Below are positions 10,403 through 22,285 of a DNA stretch of 64,000 nt, in pieces (position 1 is the first letter of the stretch; each line of letters opens with the position of its first letter). Origin of the DNA: Cardiocondyla obscurior (Eukaryota > Arthropoda > Insecta > Hymenoptera > Formicidae). The stretch is from NCBI RefSeq assembly GCF_019399895.1, contig NC_091866.1, forward strand, positions 5,811,501-5,875,500. Direction: 5' to 3'. The notes beneath the pieces are model-generated. The model was not told the origin of the DNA, searched no databases, and worked only from the letters and a program-made list of their open reading frames with translations. Made by a program: the position numbers and the translations under genes.

Positions 10403-11246
10403 TATATTATTTACTTAATGTAATTTATTCAACAGTATTAAATAAAATAATAATTTTATAAACTTTAGTCAAGTTTTATTTAATAAATTCTTATATTAAT
10501 ATATTTTTCTTTAACAAAAAATGTAAGTTTTTTAAGTTTTTTAAATTGTATTAAATCTTGAACTTTTTTGGTACTTAATCGTAAGTCTTTGTACATTTTT
10601 GGTAATTAAACGTAAAGTAAAACTTTGGTACTTAAACGTAAAATAAAACTTTGTACTTTTTTTGTACTTAAACCTAATTTTACTTTTTCTTTATTCTTTT
10701 TGTAATAATAATAAACTTTATTAAATAAAAATAAACTTTAATATAATAATAGTAAAACTAAAAATAAACTCTAGTTAATAAATTTTTGTAACAATCTATT
10801 AATCTGTAACAAAAAATAATTTTTTTTTAATTGCATTCAGTCTTTCTTTATACTATTTTACTAACTAACGTACTTTTTTTTTGTAATTTAAAAACTATAA
10901 AAACATTTATTTCTTGTCGTATGCTTCTTTTTCAATTAGCATTTCTAGTTTCATAAGATCGTTCATAATCGTATGTGTTGCTTCTAAATAATATCAGTGA
11001 TCTAATTTTTTAACCTTGTTTTAAGAAAATTACAAAATGTAGCTGCTTAGCTCGAAGATTGAGCAACTTTTTCTATAATAAACGATTCAAGTTTATCGGG
11101 ATGTCCTTTACGAGATTTTTTGGATTTTGGACTATCTAAATCTTCAGATATCGATGAAGAAAACTTTTCACTTTTTGTACTTTTATGCACTATGCATAGC
11201 TATAAAAACCAAAAAAGTAATATTAGTAACATTGTAAATATATCAT
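10403..11246. repeat. AT-rich non-coding stretch with ~29-bp tandem repeat
   Basis: No gene is supported here. Between about 10,560 and 10,690 a unit of roughly 29 bases built on GGTACTTAAACGTAAA is repeated about four times with substitutions. The rest is AT-rich. Around 11,040-11,200 the minus strand may hold decayed 3' coding sequence of the adjacent MADF pseudogene (Ser/Lys-rich reading frame). Confidence 0.45.
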
Positions 11247-12208
11247 TTATTTCATTTTAATAACAGAAATTTTAATTTCTTTATCTGTTGGTTTTGTATT
11301 TGTGTCTTCATTCGTAATCATTGTATTAGTGTTTTCACAAGAATCAAATTCTTCATTTAAATTTGCAATTCCTTGTAGATTACTAAATGTCCTAAAAAAA
11401 GGAATAAAAATATTCATGCATTCATACAATATTGTATTGATATTATATCTTTTAGATGACAAAAATAACAAAATTATTTGAGTATATTTAACTTACTTTC
11501 TATGTTGTACAGTAGATTTTAAAAACTTTATTTGATCATAAAATTTCTAATTGTTTTTTATTTTATTTGCAGCTGCACTACCACTTGCTGTACAACTTTT
11601 TTCTTGCTTGTACTTTCTCAAAAAAGTGTCTTGTAAATTTTTCCATTTTTTTGACAAACTTTTGGATCTAAATCTATAATATTTAACAAAAAAATAATAC
11701 ACTTTACATATAAATATATAGATATATACAGGCAAATTTGAATAAAATTATATAAAAACATATGTACATACTAAGAACTTGTCCTATTTCTTCCCAGGCT
11801 TTTCGCACTGTGTCCATTCCTTTTATTTTTATATCCATTGTATGGTCCCATAAACATGGTCTCTCTAGCACTTCGGATATTAGAACTTCTTCTATTACAA
11901 AAGTGTTAAACTCCAAATCTCCTGTCTGCAAATATAAATATGTTTATACAAAGTAATAATTAAACACGTAATATATTATCATTCAGTAATATATCCTAAA
12001 TTTAACCTAAAACAATTACTATAATATTTAATTGTGCTATATAAAATTGACTAATATTTATACTTACAGGTACATTTTCTGTATCACTGTCTAAATGATA
12101 TTCAGAGTGCATTTCTGTCGCACTTTTTATAGCTAAACCAATTTTTTTAAGTTCATCAAATTTCTTGCACATGGCGTTGTCGCGTGGTCGCGTGCGATAA
12201 ATCTTCAA
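11247..12208 (-). pseudogene. MADF-domain protein, degenerate, spliced
   Basis: Minus-strand exons with recognisable splice sites: 12,208-12,068 (donor GTAAGT), 11,928-11,772 (acceptor TTTGCAG, donor GTATGT), about 11,690-11,500, and about 11,400-11,247. Exon 2 encodes VLERPCLWDHTMDIKIKGMD with KAWEEIGQVL, and exon 3 encodes SLSKKWKNLQDTFLRKYK. Together these match the MADF DNA-binding domain. Exon 3 has a frameshift just after its start and a further stop, so the gene is decayed. MADF proteins occur both as host transcription factors and as partners of Harbinger-type transposases; its position among transposons favours the latter. Confidence 0.6.
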
Positions 12209-12256
12209 CCACGGAGTAGTATAAAGAGACTAAGCTCCGTATATGAAAGGTGGGAC

Positions 12257-14682
12257 CAGAGAGCTGAACTTTGGATCGCGGCCGGCCACGCGTACAGATG
12301 CAGAGGCTTGTCCGTGTGAAGCCAGTGCTTCGGCTGCCGTCGGATAGAGGAAAAGGTCAGAGCTATACACTATCTGTCCTACTCTTTCGCGACGTCGTTG
12401 GTAACTCGGTAGTCTCGGTATCGCGCAAGCATGATGGAAACCGCTCGAATTCGAACGGCTACTCTTATTTGCCATGTACTATGAAACTTACCATGTTACC
12501 ATTATTACCATGTAAAATAAAAATTGAAAATAAATAAATTATTATTCATAAAAAATCCTTCTTTTTACAAACTAAATCACTTTTATCTCATAAGTTAGCA
12601 GTACGAAATAAGCAGAGTTAATTTTTATAAATTTGTAGCTAATTTGTTGTTAAAAAGTGATTGGCAAAGAAAAAGTTCGTTACTCTCTGCTTTTATTATA
12701 ATATATTTTTTTAATAATGTTCAAGTAAAAGAAGATGAAGTTGATTGCAAAAGAATTTAATCGAGATAACGCTTTGTTGCTTATTTATCGCTAAATATTT
12801 GCCAAAGGAAAATATTAAATTGCTATTTTCTTTTCTTAGTTAACAAATTGATATCTTCTACGTAAACGCTCGTTATTAGGTAACAGTTGTTGCTATCGAT
12901 TCGGGGTTTTAGATATTTCGTTTAAAAATTTAAAAGAAGTCATTTCAATTGTTTAAACAATTTTTTTTACAAAAAAAGTCACTCATCGGATTCGGTCGCC
13001 GGACGATGTTGCGAGTGACATAATATAGTCTTTTCTTCAATATTAAAATTTTTGTTAGTTAACAAATGGATATCTCCGAGATTGAGTGTCCGATTTTTAT
13101 AATTTTTTTTTAACAACGTTACAGCATCGTCCGACGACCGAATCCGATGAGTGACTTTTTTGCAAAAAATTATTTTAACAGTTTAAACTTTTTTTCAATG
13201 TAAAACTGCAATACTCAAATTTACAAAATTGTTAGAACGGGTAGAACATGAAAGTATATTGCATAAATTTCTTGCGCACCTTATTTTGGAAAAATTTTGA
13301 ATAATTTCCGAGAAAAAATTTAAATTTATGTACGCGTAAGAGCAGCAAAGAAGCGTAGGCTGAGTGAGCGCGCGATAGACAGCGGCGAGTATATCTTAAA
13401 GGCGATGGGCAGAATCTGCGCGTAGCGAGCGAGACAAAGAGACAAAGCGCGAGCGAGACGATATGACGACACACGAGCGAAATTAAGTGACAACGCGCGT
13501 TGTCGCCTCGTCTCGCTCGCTACGCGCAGATTCCGCCCATCGTTTTTATGATATACTCGCCGCTGTCTATCGCGCGCTCACTCAGCCTACGCTTTTTTGC
13601 TGCTCTTACGCGTACATAAATTTAAATTTTTTCTCGGAAATTATTCAGAATTTTTTAAAAATAAAGTGCGCAAGAAATTAATGCAATATACTTTCATGTT
13701 CTACCCGTTCTAACAATTTTGTAAATTTGAGTATTGCAATTTTACATTGCAAAAAAGTTTAAACTGTTTAAATTATTTTTTGCAAAAAAGTCACTCATCG
13801 GATTCGGTCGTCGGACGATGCTGTAACGTTGTTAAAAAAAAAATTATAAAAATCGGACACTCGATCTCGAAGATATCCATTTGTTAACTAGCAAAAATGT
13901 TAATATTGAAGAAAAGACTATACTATGTCACTCGCAACATTGTCCGGCGACCGAATCCAATGAATGATTTTTTTTGTAAAAAAATTGTTTAAACAATTGA
14001 AATAACTTCTTTTAAATTTTTAAACAAAATATCTAAAACCCCGAATCGATAGCAACAACCGTTATCTAATAACGAGCGTTTACGTAGAAGATATCAATTT
14101 GTTAACTAAGATAAGAAAATAGCAATTTAATATTTTCCTTTGGCAAATATTTAACGATATATAAGCAACAAAGCGTTATCTCGATTAAATTCCTTTGCGA
14201 CCAACTTCATCTTCTTTTACTTGAACATTATTTAAAAAATGTATAATAATAAAAGCAGAGAGTAACAAACTTTTTCTTTGCCAATTACTTTTTAACAACA
14301 AATGAGCTACAAATTTATAAAAATTAACTCTGCTTATTTCGTACTGCTAACTTATGAGATAAAAGTGATTTAGTTTGTAAAAAGAAGGATTTTTTATGAA
14401 TAATAATTTATTTATTTTCGATTTTTATTTTACATGATAATGATGGTAACATGGTAAGCTTCATAGTACATGGTAAATAAGATTAGCCGTTCGAGCGGTT
14501 ACCATCATGCTTGCGCGATACCGAGACTACTGAGTTACCGAAGACGCCGCGAAAGAATAGGACAGAGAGTGTATAGCTCTGGCCTTTTTCTCTATCCGAC
14601 GGCAGCCGAAGCGCTGGCTTCACACGGACGAGCCTCTGCATCTGTACGCGTGGCTGGCCGCGATCTAAAGTTCAGCTCTCTG
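12257..14682. mobile_element. Complete foldback transposon with 8-bp target-site duplication
   Basis: Two arms of about 1.18 kb in inverted orientation (12,257-13,435 and 13,510-14,682) are separated by about 75 bases. The ends are CAGAGAGCTGAAC and GTTCAGCTCTCTG. The octamer GGTGGGAC occurs immediately outside both ends (12,249-12,256 and 14,683-14,690), a perfect 8-bp target-site duplication. The 8-bp duplication and CAGAG-type termini fit the hAT superfamily, though P-type elements also duplicate 8 bp. No transposase is encoded, so it is non-autonomous. Each arm contains a smaller internal inverted repeat. Solo arms of the same family lie at 5.5, 7.8, 46.4 and 57.8-61.0 kb. Confidence 0.85.
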
Positions 14683-14941
14683 GGTGGGACGACTTTTGGC
14701 CGAACTAAAGCGAAAATTGGCCAAAAGAAACATTAGCGCTTCTTGCGGGAAAATTCAATACTATAGCGTTTGTGTGGCGCGCGTTGTTTGTAACGCTTTG
14801 ATCTCATCCTTGTCAGTATTATTTTGACTGCCTGACATATAAAATAGAACAACCGGTTAGATTTTTGTTGAGAATATAGTAAATTAATATTAGAATTAGA
14901 TTGTTATAAAATTGTTATGTACAATTAATTTTTTAAATTTA

Positions 14942-15301
14942 TTACATCTTACAAGAGAAGTTGTCAATATAATGCAAAAGAGCGTTGAATTCATCGAACG
15001 TAGTAATTTTAATAAATTTTGAAAAAGGAATTATTTTGTTATTTATAAATACTTTGACACTCATATTATTTAGAACTGCTACATTTTTTTTTATAGTAGC
15101 ATCATCTTCTATTTTTTGAACTCTAAAAAATAAGTCGTTTCCTTTTGTGTGACACCACATTTTATTTGGCAATTTTAATTTGTCTAAATTATTTTTTAAA
15201 TAGTTAAAGTTGAATTCAGTTTGTGAATTTAGTGTTTTTCTAATACAGGTTTTTTCTTCATTGCTACTTTTGTTCTGATTTTGATGTATATTTGACTCCA
15301 T
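14942..15301 (-). CDS. Fragmentary protein inside the inverted-end transposon (119 aa)
   Basis: Minus-strand ORF starting MESNIHQNQNKSSNEEKT. The C-terminal half (KMWCHTKGNDLFFRVQKI, then SVKVFINNKIIPFSKFIKI) reads like a beta-rich segment similar to the N-terminal region of some THAP-type or P-like transposase fragments. The similarity is weak and remembered, not tested. It probably belonged to the element bounded at 12,209 and 15,851. Confidence 0.3.
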   Translation of the reverse strand: MESNIHQNQNKSSNEEKTCIRKTLNSQTEFNFNYLKNNLDKLKLPNKMWCHTKGNDLFFRVQKIEDDATIKKNVAVLNNMSVKVFINNKIIPFSKFIKITTFDEFNALLHYIDNFSCKM

Positions 15302-15851
15302 GATGCTTATTCCACTGTTGGTTATTTAACATATGTTCTTAATTTTTCAATTGATGATTGTTTTAACAGAACCTAAAACATCCTCAAATTTAGAATTCAC
15401 AAAAATAAATATAAATTAACAAATACTATATAATAAATACTTACATAAACTGCAAACAGTTAATGTGAATTAATTAATGTTCCAAATGCATTTAATTTAA
15501 TTTATCCTTTTGGTCTTCTTTTCTATTTCATGGCCCCTGTTTCTATTTCAGTGATAACACGACAAAACGTAATTAACTGTCAAATTCTTAATCCTAACTG
15601 TTTAATTTAATATATAGGTAAATTTGTGGAGCAATAATGCACAACGCTGCATGGTTACTTCTGAGATCATGTGTAAGTTGCACGGAGCGTCACACACAAC
15701 GCGCGACTCACACAGACGCTATAGTACTGAATTTCTCCGCAAGGAGCGCTAGTGTTCTTTTTCGCCAATTTTCGCTTTAGTTCGGCGAAAAGTCGTCCCA
15801 CCTTTTCGGTGAAGCGCCTATAGAGTTTAGTCTCCTTATACTACTCCGTGG

Positions 15852-16165
15852 GATACCGTCGTGTGTTTCCGCCGAATATTCGATGGTTCCCGAAAGACTA
15901 GAAATACAATTCTACGTTTACTAACTTCGGTTAAGTTCGTTACAAAGCCGATAGTAACCGACGGTGTCCACTTGTAAAAAGAGACACTAAGCTGATAGGG
16001 AAGGATAGCACTCTCATTCCCTTTACCGCAAATTTGCCAAACCCCTTGCTCATCCACTTACTTTAGACTTCATTCATATATTTTTATGTCCATGTAGCAA
16101 ACATAGAGTATATTTCCAGCCTTTCGAGAACTATCGAATATGCGGCGGAAACACACGACGGTGTC
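15852..16165. repeat. Imperfect inverted-repeat element
   Basis: The sequence at 15,852-15,893 (ACCGTCGTGTGTTTCCGCC...) is repeated inverted at 16,118-16,165 with few mismatches, giving arms of about 45 bases. Part of the interior (about 15,950-16,070) is also directly repeated at 16,160-16,255: ACGGTGTCC, AAAGAGA, CATATATTTTTA and GTCCATG recur in order. This looks like a short MITE or a tandem duplication next to the SPPL3 promoter region. Confidence 0.5.
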
Positions 16166-16269
16166 CTATTGTAGAAAGAGATAGTACTACACCCCCCTTA
16201 CCGCGAATGAGGCAGGTTCCGAATTTTAGACTCCGTCCATATATTTTTACGTCCATGGCCAAAGTTTGG

Positions 16270-17343
16270 CCGCCAAACCAAAGTAGGCCGAAGCATTGGA
16301 TAAAGAAGAAACTAGATGCGCCTGCGGCGTCCTCGGCCGCATCTGCGCTTTGCGCTCGCACGAGCAAAGAGCGGTTGACCCGCGCAGTTGTTCTCATCGT
16401 GGTACGGCGCGACGGCGGGGTGTCGTGGTGGTCGCGACCGCTCTCACGCGCACCGACGGATATAATCCAGCGTGCCGTGTCCCAGCTCTCGCCTCTCGCC
16501 TCTCGCCTCTTGCCTCGTCGCTCGTATCGTAAGGCAAAGACACGCGACCGGCTGCCAAAGGTCCATTCCCACGGCGGGCCTAGACTTCGGATCGTCCGGG
16601 CCCGGAGGAGGCCAGCGGTTTTCTGGGGTAAAGGGAGGCAGAGCGGCGGTCCCTCTAGGTCCAGCGGAGGATCACGTGATCCCGTGTGTTTACCAAAATG
16701 GTGAACGTCCGTGGTGCGATACGAACGGCACTGCGTTCCGTCCGCACGGGAGCGGCCGCGCGGCGCTGGGATGCGTAAATAGCCGCGATCAGCTGTGCTA
16801 CGTGAGCGGAACGGAAAGAGGGAGAGAGAGAGAGAGAGACAGAGTGCACGCGGTGGCTTACGGCGTTGCGATCGTACGGCGTCGCGTCCCGGACGAGTCG
16901 ATCCCGCGCGCGTCGTTCTTCTCCTTGGCCGAGGTCCCGTCATCGGCGTCCGGAACGCACGGGCGAAGGGTTGCCCCAAGTGCTCGAGCTCGCTCGCGGG
17001 AGATGCCAGAATCCGACGCGGCGGCGATCACGGTGCTGACGGTCGTCACCTCCTAGCCGCGCGACGGTGTCGCGCTAAATCCGGAGCGCACTCGCGCGAT
17101 GCCGTGCGCCCGTCACGTTGCGCCGAGCTCGTTCTCGCCGTAAAGCCTCGGAACCGTTTATTTTCTCACACCGCACCAAAGGAGTGACTCTCGAGGAGAG
17201 AGGCCTAATTTCGTTCGTCAATGATGAACTCGAGCGACATCAGGTACGTTCCGGAGCTATTTTACCTCAACAGCTATGACGGCCGTCAATTTGATCAGAA
17301 TTAACCCCAAGGCAATTATCTCGTTTCTCTTCTTTTACAGTAG
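16270..17343 (+). promoter_or_regulatory. GC-rich promoter and 5' leader region of SPPL3
   Basis: About 1 kb of CpG-rich sequence in an otherwise AT-rich window, directly upstream of SPPL3. A probable non-coding first exon ends at 17,243 with donor CAG|GTACGT. A matching acceptor (TTTTACAG) ends at 17,340, just before the coding start at 17,455. Long frames on both strands here (for example 16,131-16,979 minus) are explained by GC content and are not annotated as genes. An ATGATG at 17,221 would be an upstream ORF in the leader. Confidence 0.5.
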
Positions 17344-17454
17344 ATGATCTCTAATATAGGTTAGTGCGAGCAAAAAGCACTTCAATAACGGACATCTAAA
17401 TGCCAGGAGGTGTCCTCGCATAGCGCTGAGTGCTGCGGCCAGGCATTCTTAAAC

Positions 17455-19204
17455 ATGGCCACGTATCAAGTCGACTATCAGTGGTTAGTAACGTGTTTCT
17501 ATTTGTATGGATGTTTTCTCTTTTCCTTTTTCGTAATCTATTAATAATGTCATACGATTCGACTACATGCTCGCCTTTGGCGTTGCGACTGATTGTAGGG
17601 CTTATTCCATAATGGATTCATCCAGGATATCCACTTTCCTAATATCAATTCTACTGATAGTTTACGGTAGTTTTCGATCTCTAAATATGGAGCAAGAAGC
17701 GAGGGAAAGAGAAAAGGAAAAAGAACGTAGTAATTTATTGACTGGGATTACGAGTAATACCAGCGCCGGTAACCCTGACGGCGCTAACGGAGGAAGAGTC
17801 CAAACTCTCGATACGATGCACGCTCTCTGTCTACCTCTCGGTGCTTCCATTTCTCTACTCGTCATGTTTTTCTTTTTCGACAGTATGCAGATGCTTCTTG
17901 CAATATGTACAGCAAGTAAGTTCGGTTACAGATTTACCTTAGAATAAGCTCGACGTAACTTTGATAGCGAGGTACTCGACGTGTTTATTATTCAAGATAA
18001 ATTATACCGTTTTCTTTTTGCAGTTATAGCTACAGTTGCATTGGCATTTCTTTTGCTGCCCATGTGTCAGTATATCATTAGACCGTGTTCCGATGGTAAT
18101 AAAATATCCTTTGGGGTCTGTGGAAGATTCACGGGTGCGGAATTACTCTCGTTTTCGCTAAGCGTGAGTATAGTATGCATTTGGGTCTTGACCGGACATT
18201 GGCTGCTGATGGACGCGATGGGCATGGGTCTGTGCGTGGCATTTATCGCATTTGTTCGACTACCTAGTCTCAAGGTATCCACCCTGTTGTTAACTGGATT
18301 GCTGATTTACGACGTCTTCTGGGTTTTCTTTTCATCGTACATATTCAGCACAAACGTAATGGTTAAGGTAAATTCTTTTAAAATCTTTATGTTACGCAAA
18401 AAAAAAAAAAAAAAATACGAGCATAATTACAACGTCATTTTACTTGCATTGTCTTTCGTAACAACATTGTATGCATTGTAAAATTTAATTTAGCCACATT
18501 GCACAATGCATCTACTTAATTTCTTTGTAGACGTTATTGCACATGTTATCCGACGACACACGGTGTCGGACACCCTGTATGGCGTGTAATTAATATATAA
18601 AATTTACATTTATCGTTATCGTAGGTAGCAACTAGGCCTGCAGATAATCCAGTAAGTCTCGTGGCTAGAAGATTACACTTGGGCGGTGTGGCGAGAGCTG
18701 CTCCAAAACTACCTTTACCTGGAAAATTGGTTTTCCCATCGATGCATCAAGCTGGACATTTTTCGATGCTAGGTCTCGGTGACGTAGTCATGCCGGGTCT
18801 TCTACTCTGTTTCGTTTTGCGATATGACGCATACAAAAAGACTCAGCTATTGCCCGGTGGCTGCGAAACTGGAGTACCACCGCCACGCCACTTCAGCCGA
18901 ATTAGCTATTTTCATTGCTCTTTGATCGGTTATTTTCTTGGTCTACTCACCGCCACTGTAAGCTCCGAGGTGTTCAAAGCTGCGCAGCCTGCCTTATTGT
19001 ACCTTGTGCCCTTCACTTTGTTGCCATTGCTTACGATGGCGTATTTGAAGGTATAATATCTTTCGCACGTTTTATTGACTTGAATTTAAAAATTATAAAA
19101 AATAGTTATTTTACGTATAATTTGTTTAATTTTAGGGAGATTTGCGTCGGATGTGGAGTGAACCATTCATATCTCAACAACCCTCTAAACATATGGACGT
19201 TTGA
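17455..19204 (+). CDS. SPPL3: Signal peptide peptidase-like 3 (intramembrane aspartyl protease)
   Basis: Five coding exons: 17,455-17,483, 17,599-17,915, 18,024-18,367, 18,625-19,050 and 19,136-19,204. All junctions are GT-AG and the phases close to 394 aa; the vertebrate protein is about 385. The N-terminus reads MATYQVDYQWAYSIMDSS, matching the family. The protein is a multi-span membrane protease of the Golgi/ER. Catalytic aspartates lie in YD (Tyr211-Asp212, within LLIYDVFW) and GLGD (Asp283), with the PAL motif at 352-354. Exon 2 encodes a charged loop (EQEAREREKEKER). Known substrates of the family include glycosyltransferases. A non-proteolytic role promoting STIM1-Orai coupling is also reported, which is notable because Orai is the next gene downstream in convergent orientation. 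A polyA signal AATAAA lies at 19,388. Confidence 0.95.
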
Positions 19205-20128
19205 CAAGAGTCATGGACCTCTCTATATTGTGTTGCATTGAAAGCAAAATTCTTGCATGAGATTCACCGTCATATAACTTCATACTTTTATTTTCATCGA
19301 TATCATTTAACGTAAGTAATTTTTTCTACCCACATGCGCGCAATTCATTCGCATTCTTTTTTAAAAGCCAATAAGACATATATAGAGAATAAATCAGATT
19401 GAAGAATTGATTATGATTATTTCGCGATACAATACGTGTAAAGATATTTTACTGCATAAATAATTAAAATGTAATATAATGTCACGAGTTTAATGTTAGC
19501 GGTGCAAAAAAAACTTTTTACCGAAACGATAGAGAAGAAAAAAATCTTTGAGAATACTTCTGGAATGCCAACATAACGTATACATTGGTATTCTTTCTGT
19601 GTCTTAACTTGATGTTGAGTATATGAATAGACCCTATGCACAGTAGATAATACAATCCATAATTATCAGCATTTTAAAGTAATAATAACTAAAGACTACT
19701 ATATATTATGTAATTACTTTATCGAACAAAAAAAAAACATTTTTTACTTCTACTTTATCGTAAAAAATATTCTTTATATATTTATTTTTAATCGAGTATA
19801 ATACAAAAATTTAAATATTGCTGATAAATGTCATTTTAGTTAACTATATTCAATCGGAATCGAATTGCGAATGTGTAGCTATGAGTAGGATAATTCATAA
19901 AACTGTTTGAATATTTAGGTAAGAATCCAATACACATACACGTGTAGGTTGTGACTTTGTTTTAAAGTTGATTTAATGCTGAGCAACGTAGTAGCTAAAA
20001 GTAATTGTATATATTTATTATCATTTTCATAAATTTTTAAGGGGGCACAAAGTTTTGATGATAATGGCACGCTTTTCCATATCACGGTTTTGTTTTGCTA
20101 CTTTTTTTTTTTTTTTTTTGTTAATAAG

Positions 20129-20188
<60 letters not shown>

Positions 20189-22285
20189 CGGAAATATAGT
20201 TCATTGTCATTCTCAATGTGCAAATAGAAGTTTAAGTACGAAATTGTACGTTATTAAAAATAGTACAGGCTTGTTTGAACAAAAAGACTTTTTGAACGAG
20301 CTCTTGCTATGGATAGGCCATCAGAAAGACTTTACATGTTTATTTAAGGATAAGACTGAAAATAATATGAAGTATGAAAGCCAATTTATTAAGTAACTCT
20401 TCTGAAAGATAAACAAGTTTTTCCATTCTACCATTCTCTTAGATCAATCTATAATATTGTAGAGATTAATGAAAAAATAATACAATATACTCTAATATAA
20501 TAACATTATTGTATCTAAGAGAGATGGAATTATAACTGCTTTCATCGTTTCTTATAATAGATTACGTAAATCTCATAATCACAAATCAATTACATATTTA
20601 ACAATTGCCTGAATCATTTTTTTATACTCAATGAATTATTAAAATAAATGTTCATCAAAACGAATCATTCATAATTTACAATCCTTCTGATAGACATAAT
20701 CATTATATGTTTTTTTAAATATTATTTTTTTATTCCGACAGAAAAATAAGTATAGAAAAAAAAAAAAAATTAAGTATTTGCTATTCTGAATCAATTCAAA
20801 ATCTGTGTATATTGATATAGAAACGTTGTATACTTGTATATTAATATATAGAAGAAAACAAAATCTAAATTTGGTTTTACAAATATGAGACATTTTTAAC
20901 ATCGACTCGTTAACTTTGTATCAGTTATATTTTCAATATTTTTATTTTATTTGCTTACCTGTCCATAGCACAAGCATTTTATTCTTTATTATTTAATTAA
21001 AGCTTTTCTTATTGTAATAACGACATAAAATAGGTAATAAAATATATTTTACTTCCATTTTTTTTTTTTTTTTTTTAATAGTTACGTATTGAAAATACGT
21101 ATATAAAATGATTGTAACCAATTTTAAATTAATTTAATTCTATATTTTCGTAACGAATAGTTTTCAACTGTGAATAATGCTCAAATCATCAATTTATTAC
21201 AGTAATTTTTTTTTTTTTTTTGTTTTTTATCAGTTACATAACACACTGCAACATGACGTTCATATTTCTGTAATGTACATTTTGAATTTTTTTATTTCTC
21301 TTTCAATGTACATACGAATAATCTTGAAAGGCAAACTTTATAATAAGATCCTCGTAATGCCTCTATAAAGAGATTTTGCTTGTTAAGCAATTAATCGAAT
21401 GCAATGAATTTTGAATACGACGTAGCATGTATCTTTAAGGAAACGTTCAAGTTTTCGGACATAGATTAGTGCAATATAATTTATAATTTATATCACGACA
21501 GGTATTACATAATACTTTTGTTGTTAAAAAATAATCGTATCTCCCCGTTTTGCTTACAACGACTCCCTTAATCGACGAGTGTTTTTGTACAAAAGAAGTT
21601 AAGGAATAACATTATAAAGACCGTTTATATTAAGAGTACAACTTAGTTTATGGTAAAAATGAGAGGTGTACTGATTTTAATACTTTTGTTTTCTTTTTAT
21701 ATAAAAGAATGTTAGTATAAAGAACAAAATGTGTTTTGCTGAAATGCTGGGCATCCCAAATTCTAATAATTTATTTATTAATTAGAAAGATTATGTAAAT
21801 TTTGGGAAATGTACATACAATAAGTACTCAACTGTCCTTCAGTTTTTCCACAAACTAAGTGACGCGATAAAAACATTAAAAAAAAAACTAAAAAAAAAAC
21901 AAAAAAAACAGATACTATATATATTAGTGATATGGTATATGATAGTGTGTGACAGAATGATCAAGAAACAGGTTTAAATAAAAATCAAGAGTTAAATCGT
22001 ATACACACAAATATTATTAAATGCTGGATACTATATAGGTAATATACTAAAGAGCACTTGCTTGTACCGTTGCAATTCTTGACTTGCATGTGTACAGCTA
22101 ATGTACATTTTTATATATATAATAAAACCTGACCATTTTCACATGGTCACGTTTGAAAAGTAAAGTTATTGATAACAAATCTACAGTGTTCTTTTCTTAT
22201 GTCACTTTCGTGAAAAATATGTTTGAAATTATATAAGGCTACACCTATTTCAAACCTGAGTATTCCGAGCTGTGTTGTCTCCAGT
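19205..22285. other. Convergent 3' untranslated/intergenic region between SPPL3 and Orai
   Basis: About 3 kb of AT-rich sequence with no supported gene. It begins with the SPPL3 3' end (AATAAA at 19,388). The side next to the Orai stop codon may hold the Orai 3' untranslated region on the minus strand. It contains an (AT)n tract at about 20,131-20,187 and several homopolymer runs (20,103; 21,060; 21,207). The short frames present are low-complexity and show no conservation that I can recognise. Confidence 0.4.
20131..20187. repeat. (AT)n microsatellite
   Basis: About 28 uninterrupted AT dinucleotides in the SPPL3-Orai intergenic region. Confidence 0.9.

Larger units (their letters stand above)
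12209..15851. mobile_element. Older DNA transposon with inverted ends, disrupted by the foldback insertion
   Basis: The sequence starting CCACGGAGTAGTATAAAGAG at 12,209 reappears inverted, ending at 15,851. The match continues through AGGTGGGACGACTTTT and CCGAACTAAAGCGAAAATTG, giving inverted termini of roughly 100 bases. The left terminus is interrupted at the GGTGGGAC site by the 2.4-kb foldback element. Removing that insertion leaves an element of about 1.2 kb containing the ORF at 14,942-15,301. I found no convincing target-site duplication immediately outside it. The superfamily is undetermined. Confidence 0.65.

Noticed and set aside
16131..16979. 282-codon minus-strand open frame upstream of SPPL3
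   Set aside because: It lies in a CpG-rich promoter region, overlaps equally long frames on other strands, is full of Arg/Gly/Pro low-complexity sequence and matches no family I know.
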